A stretch of 21,878 nucleotides of DNA from Candidatus Hydrogenedentota bacterium (GTDB lineage: Bacteria > Hydrogenedentota > Hydrogenedentia > Hydrogenedentales > SLHB01): positions 1 through 21,878 of the forward strand of contig PUMX01000467.1 in assembly GCA_003552485.1 (NCBI GenBank), written 5' to 3'. Below, piece after piece: positions 20,520-21,878 of the stretch; position 1 is the first letter of the stretch, and the number at the start of each line of letters is the position of its first letter. Below the pieces are notes generated by a model. That model was not told where the DNA came from. It worked only from the letters and a program-made list of their open reading frames with translations, and ran no database searches. The position numbers were made by a program, and so were the translations under genes.

Positions 20520-21878
20520 TCAAATCCGGACATCAATGTGGCCGTTTATAATCGCCGGCCCTTGCAAAGTTTGGGATCCGGACTCGGGCGTGGAAGCGCC
20601 GCTTTGCCCGGCGCCCTGCCGGGAACCTGGCCCAGGCGGCGGTTCAAACAGACGCGACTCATGATTCGCGAAGGCGCCGCCGCCTTGGTTCATGTCAGCG
20701 CCCACAGTGACTCGGCCCACGTCCAATCCTTCGCGCGCGAAGGATTCGCGTAACTGACCCAGTTGCGCCTCGAGCGCTTCCCGCACAAGCGGATTAGCCG
20801 ACGCGAGATGCACGCGCATCGCTTCGCCGCCCATGGTGACTTGAATGCGCATCTCACCCAGCGACTCAGGGACCAGCCGCACTTGCAGCGACTGACCGCC
20901 CTGATTGACCAGGTAACGCACGTTGCGCACAACCTGCTCATTGAGCTCATGCGTAACCGGGCCAACGCCCGGAGCGCTAAGGGCCGCGGGCGGAGTCGAG
21001 GGGCCGGCGCGTTCCGGCGCAAAGGCCACACCCGCAACGACTGAGCGTCCGGCGTTGGCGTTATTCGCAGACGGCTGACTGGACTTGGATGAACGTCCGC
21101 CAGCCGAATCCGCCAGCCGCCACAGTTCGCTGCTCGCGGCGGCGCGGGTGTCCGTCGAAGCGCCCCGGTCAAACAAGTCCGGAAAAGGCGTTTCCCGCGG
21201 CGCACCGCCTGCTGCTTCTTCGAGCACGGCTTGGTTAGTCCCGTGAGCCGCGATCCGTTGCAACAGGCTTCCCAATGCGCCCTGGACCGGCTTGGAACGG
21301 CTGGCGTCCGCCGCCGTTTCCGCCTGCGCCAAACGCAACCACAAAGGCTTGACGTCCGCCAACAAGCCCTCTTCCGCTGGCTTGTGTGCTCCAGAATTCG
21401 CCAGGGCCTCTGTCAAGCGTAACGCGACGTCCTTACCGTCCCGTCCGTCATGCTCTTTGGCCGAGGCTGCAAGCCGCGCGGCCAGAAGCTCCAAGACCCG
21501 TCGAGAGACGGTTCGTGCAGCCGCTGGCTCGAATTCGTCCACCATCGAGCGCCATTCCCGCAACTCCGGAAACAGCGGCTTGCCGGTTTCGTTCGCAGCG
21601 TTTGCGCTCAATCGCGGCTGAACATTGCCAGATGAGTCGTGCTTCCGCACGAAATCACTCAACGCTTTCAACAGCGCCTCGAGCCGCTCAGATACCGGCT
21701 TGGCATCGGGCTCGCTCACCACCGGCGCCAGCGTCTTGGTTTTGTCGCCTGACGATCCTAGCGCTTCCAAGAGCTCCACGAATCGCGCCGCAACCTCGCG
21801 CGACGCCTCCGCAGCCTGCTTCATCATGGGCTGGGCGTCCGCAGGTTGCTGAGGTATCGGTTTCTCTACGAGTTCCGA
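20520..21878 (-). CDS. fliK: Flagellar hook-length control protein FliK (5' end outside window)
   Basis: FliK measures hook length and switches export from hook to filament proteins. The frame is open to the right edge (452 codons visible), so the start is missing. An internal ATG pair at 21825-21827 is not a convincing start because the frame continues upstream without a stop. The N-terminal and middle part is low-complexity, Ala- and Ser-rich and helical, as is usual for FliK. The C-terminal Flg_hook domain (PF02120) is clear near the end: VVRNVRYLVNQGG, then LQVRLVPESLGEMRIQVTM, MRVHLASANPLVREALEAQL and LDVGRVTV. After it comes a Gly/Pro-rich tail. It is upstream of flgD by 56 bases in the usual order. 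Confidence 0.9.
   Translation of the reverse strand, partial: SELVEKPIPQQPADAQPMMKQAAEASREVAARFVELLEALGSSGDKTKTLAPVVSEPDAKPVSERLEALLKALSDFVRKHDSSGNVQPRLSANAANETGKPLFPELREWRSMVDEFEPAAARTVSRRVLELLAARLAASAKEHDGRDGKDVALRLTEALANSGAHKPAEEGLLADVKPLWLRLAQAETAADASRSKPVQGALGSLLQRIAAHGTNQAVLEEAAGGAPRETPFPDLFDRGASTDTRAAASSELWRLADSAGGRSSKSSQPSANNANAGRSVVAGVAFAPERAGPSTPPAALSAPGVGPVTHELNEQVVRNVRYLVNQGGQSLQVRLVPESLGEMRIQVTMGGEAMRVHLASANPLVREALEAQLGQLRESFAREGLDVGRVTVGADMNQGGGAFANHESRLFEPPPGPGSRQGAGQSGASTPESGSQTLQGPAIINGHIDVRI

Noticed and set aside
1..21878. CRISPR array, insertion sequence or prophage
   Set aside because: No regularly spaced repeats, transposase, integrase or phage structural genes were seen on either strand.

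Overview
The window is a GC-rich stretch of a flagellated, diderm bacterial chromosome. An ArnC/ArnT-like glycosyltransferase set, a FliL-FliN-FliO-FliP export and switch cluster and several signal-peptide proteins point to an outer-membrane organism. The secreted DUF1080 protein, the secreted alpha/alpha-toroid protein, and the secreted protein with three Cys-rich metal-binding repeats are types common in Planctomycetes and neighbouring lineages such as Hydrogenedentes. That placement is an inference from gene content, not from a marker gene. No transposase, phage gene, CRISPR array or compositional break was seen, so this looks like stable core chromosome.

Layout, left to right. (1) 1-853, minus: a secreted toroid-fold protein that runs off the left edge. 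(2) 1111-3187, plus: a putative promoter, a tRNA with a CAU anticodon, then tilS and hpt overlapping; a strong hairpin follows. (3) 3272-4021, minus: secreted DUF1080 protein with its own promoter, whose -35 lies inside an 8-bp inverted repeat. (4) 4264-7615, plus: a GT2 glycosyltransferase, a tandem LAB_N membrane protein and a GT39/ArnT-like transferase. These look like one pathway that puts a sugar on a lipid carrier, moves it across the membrane and transfers it to an outer acceptor. (5) 7686-10292, plus: a sodium:solute symporter, a 55-residue single-span membrane protein with its own strong ribosome site, and purU. (6) 10339-12389, minus: hslU then pgeF, sharing a GTGA overlap, with no hslV alongside. 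(7) 12845-13486, plus: the triple metal-binding-repeat protein, ended by a perfect 15-bp hairpin. (8) 13588-21878, minus: two flagellar units. The upstream one is fliK (cut by the right edge), flgD, a TIGR02530-type protein and flgE, ended by a good intrinsic terminator. The downstream one is motA, motB, fliL, fliN, fliO, fliP behind its own promoter.

The flagellar part covers hook assembly (FliK, FlgD, FlgE), the stator (MotA, MotB), the switch (FliN) and export-gate assembly (FliO, FliP). FliM is missing between fliL and fliN, and fliQ/fliR are missing after fliP, so the regulon must be split over other loci. The least explained parts are the LAB_N protein as a possible lipid-sugar flippase, the small symporter partner, and the triple Cys-motif protein.
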